DNA of 6,539 nt from JBEKEX01 sp050013615 (lineage in GTDB: Bacteria; Chloroflexota; Anaerolineae; Anaerolineales; Anaerolineaceae). Position numbers and translations under genes: made by a program. A model generated the notes under the pieces. That model did not search any database. It was not told the origin of the DNA and saw only the letters and a list, made by a program, of their open reading frames with translations. The stretch covers positions 1 to 6,539 of the forward strand of contig JBEKEX010000152.1 of the NCBI GenBank assembly GCA_050013615.1, read 5' to 3'. This document shows positions 6,049 to 6,539 of the stretch, in pieces (position 1 is the first letter of the stretch; every line of letters starts with the position of its first letter).

Positions 6049-6082
6049 AAAAATCCCTGCTTCGGAAAAGCAGGGATTTTTT
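6049..6082. terminator. Strong bidirectional rho-independent terminator
   Basis: A perfect 14-base-pair stem (6049-6062 with 6068-6081) contains the GC core CCCTGC/GCAGGG and a five-base loop CGGAA. On the plus strand it ends in TTTTTT (6077-6082), and on the minus strand in TTTTT (6053-6049), so it can stop transcription from both sides. It sits between the convergent YvlD-like and NHL-repeat genes. Confidence 0.92.
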
Positions 6083-6092
6083 CATGAGTTAT

Positions 6093-6539
6093 TTACTTGA
6101 CCGGCAATGTAAACCTTAGTAGGTCGTTATTAACGCTATCGCTGACCCAGATGTGGCCCGCGGTGTCGATGGCGATGCCGGAAGCCAGGCCAAAGCCATC
6201 CGTACCCTGGCTGTAATTGCCCCAGCCCTGGATAAAGGTTCCATCCGGGCCAAATTCGAGCACACGGTAATTTTCAGGGTCGGTGGTGAAGACATCGCCT
6301 TTGCTATCCACTGCCAGGAACGGCTTGTTCTCGGTCGAATTTCCGTACCAGGCCGAGACGTCCCAACTCGTTACCGGTGAATAGGTCGTGCCGGCCTGGT
6401 CGGGGGCAAAGACCTGGATGCGCTGGTTCCAGGTATCGTCGACGTAGACTTTGCCATCGCTCCCCAGCGCAATGCCCACCGGCTCGTCGAATTGCCCGAC
6501 ATCGACCCCGGAAGAGCCGAATTGGGTGATGAATTTGCC
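6093..6539 (-). CDS. NHL-repeat beta-propeller protein, C-terminal part (start off window)
   Basis: The frame is open from the window edge to a TAA stop at 6095-6093, giving the last 148 residues. An in-frame GTG at 6479 is internal: the 20 codons before it continue the same repeat, so the true start lies beyond the window. Three NHL-type blades are visible at about residues 17-46, 70-97 and 115-144. Each has the pattern of a proline or glycine turn, hydrophobic strand, D-x-x-G turn (for example GSDGKVYVDD) and a V/I-x-x-F or L-x-F closing strand (RIQVF, RVLEF, LLRF). NHL blades form extracytoplasmic or scaffold beta-propellers that bind proteins, nucleic acid or sugars; some form peptidyl-alpha-hydroxyglycine lyases. 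What precedes this propeller is unknown, so no specific role is assigned. No signal or membrane segment is visible in this part. Confidence 0.85.
   Translation of the reverse strand, partial: GKFITQFGSSGVDVGQFDEPVGIALGSDGKVYVDDTWNQRIQVFAPDQAGTTYSPVTSWDVSAWYGNSTENKPFLAVDSKGDVFTTDPENYRVLEFGPDGTFIQGWGNYSQGTDGFGLASGIAIDTAGHIWVSDSVNNDLLRFTLPVK

Overview
The window holds six protein-coding genes. Four are complete and two run off the ends. All except one lie on the minus strand. The moderate-to-high GC content, the lone clpC without ctsR/mcsA/mcsB beside it, a Ser/Thr/Pro-rich lipoprotein and an NHL-repeat propeller together suggest an environmental bacterium, possibly Chloroflexota (Anaerolineae-like). 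That assignment is an inference from gene content only; no rRNA or phylogenetic marker is present. The layout looks like ordinary chromosome. I see no mobile element, CRISPR array, tRNA or rRNA.

From left to right: 1-363 (minus) is the N-terminal part of a secreted lipoprotein cut by the window edge. 364-576 is an intergenic region with two hairpins that share the same apical sequence; the stronger one is a plausible terminator for the next gene. 577-1728 (minus) is a full-length two-domain CHR-family chromate transporter (chrA). 1876-4347 (minus) is a complete ClpC-type AAA+ unfoldase, with an extended -10 promoter and two dyad symmetries just upstream. 4512-5486 (minus) is a tandem GNAT-type N-acetyltransferase with a degenerate second half. 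5628-5993 (plus) is a small four-helix membrane protein of the YvlD/phage-holin-4-like family. A strong bidirectional terminator at 6049-6082 separates it from the C-terminal part of an NHL-repeat beta-propeller protein (6093-6539, minus), whose start lies beyond the window.

The genes do not form an obvious pathway. ClpC is protein quality control, normally working with ClpP (not in the window). ChrA is an anion efflux carrier. The GNAT protein modifies an unknown acceptor, and the YvlD-like protein, lipoprotein and propeller are envelope or extracellular components of unknown role. clpC and chrA point the same way with a 147-base gap and no clear terminator between them, so read-through is possible. 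The regulatory DNA is the most interesting part: dyads over the clpC promoter, a 7-bp perfect dyad at the yvlD-like gene, and a repeated 13-base loop in the two hairpins downstream of chrA. I did not find a convincing new multi-gene system.
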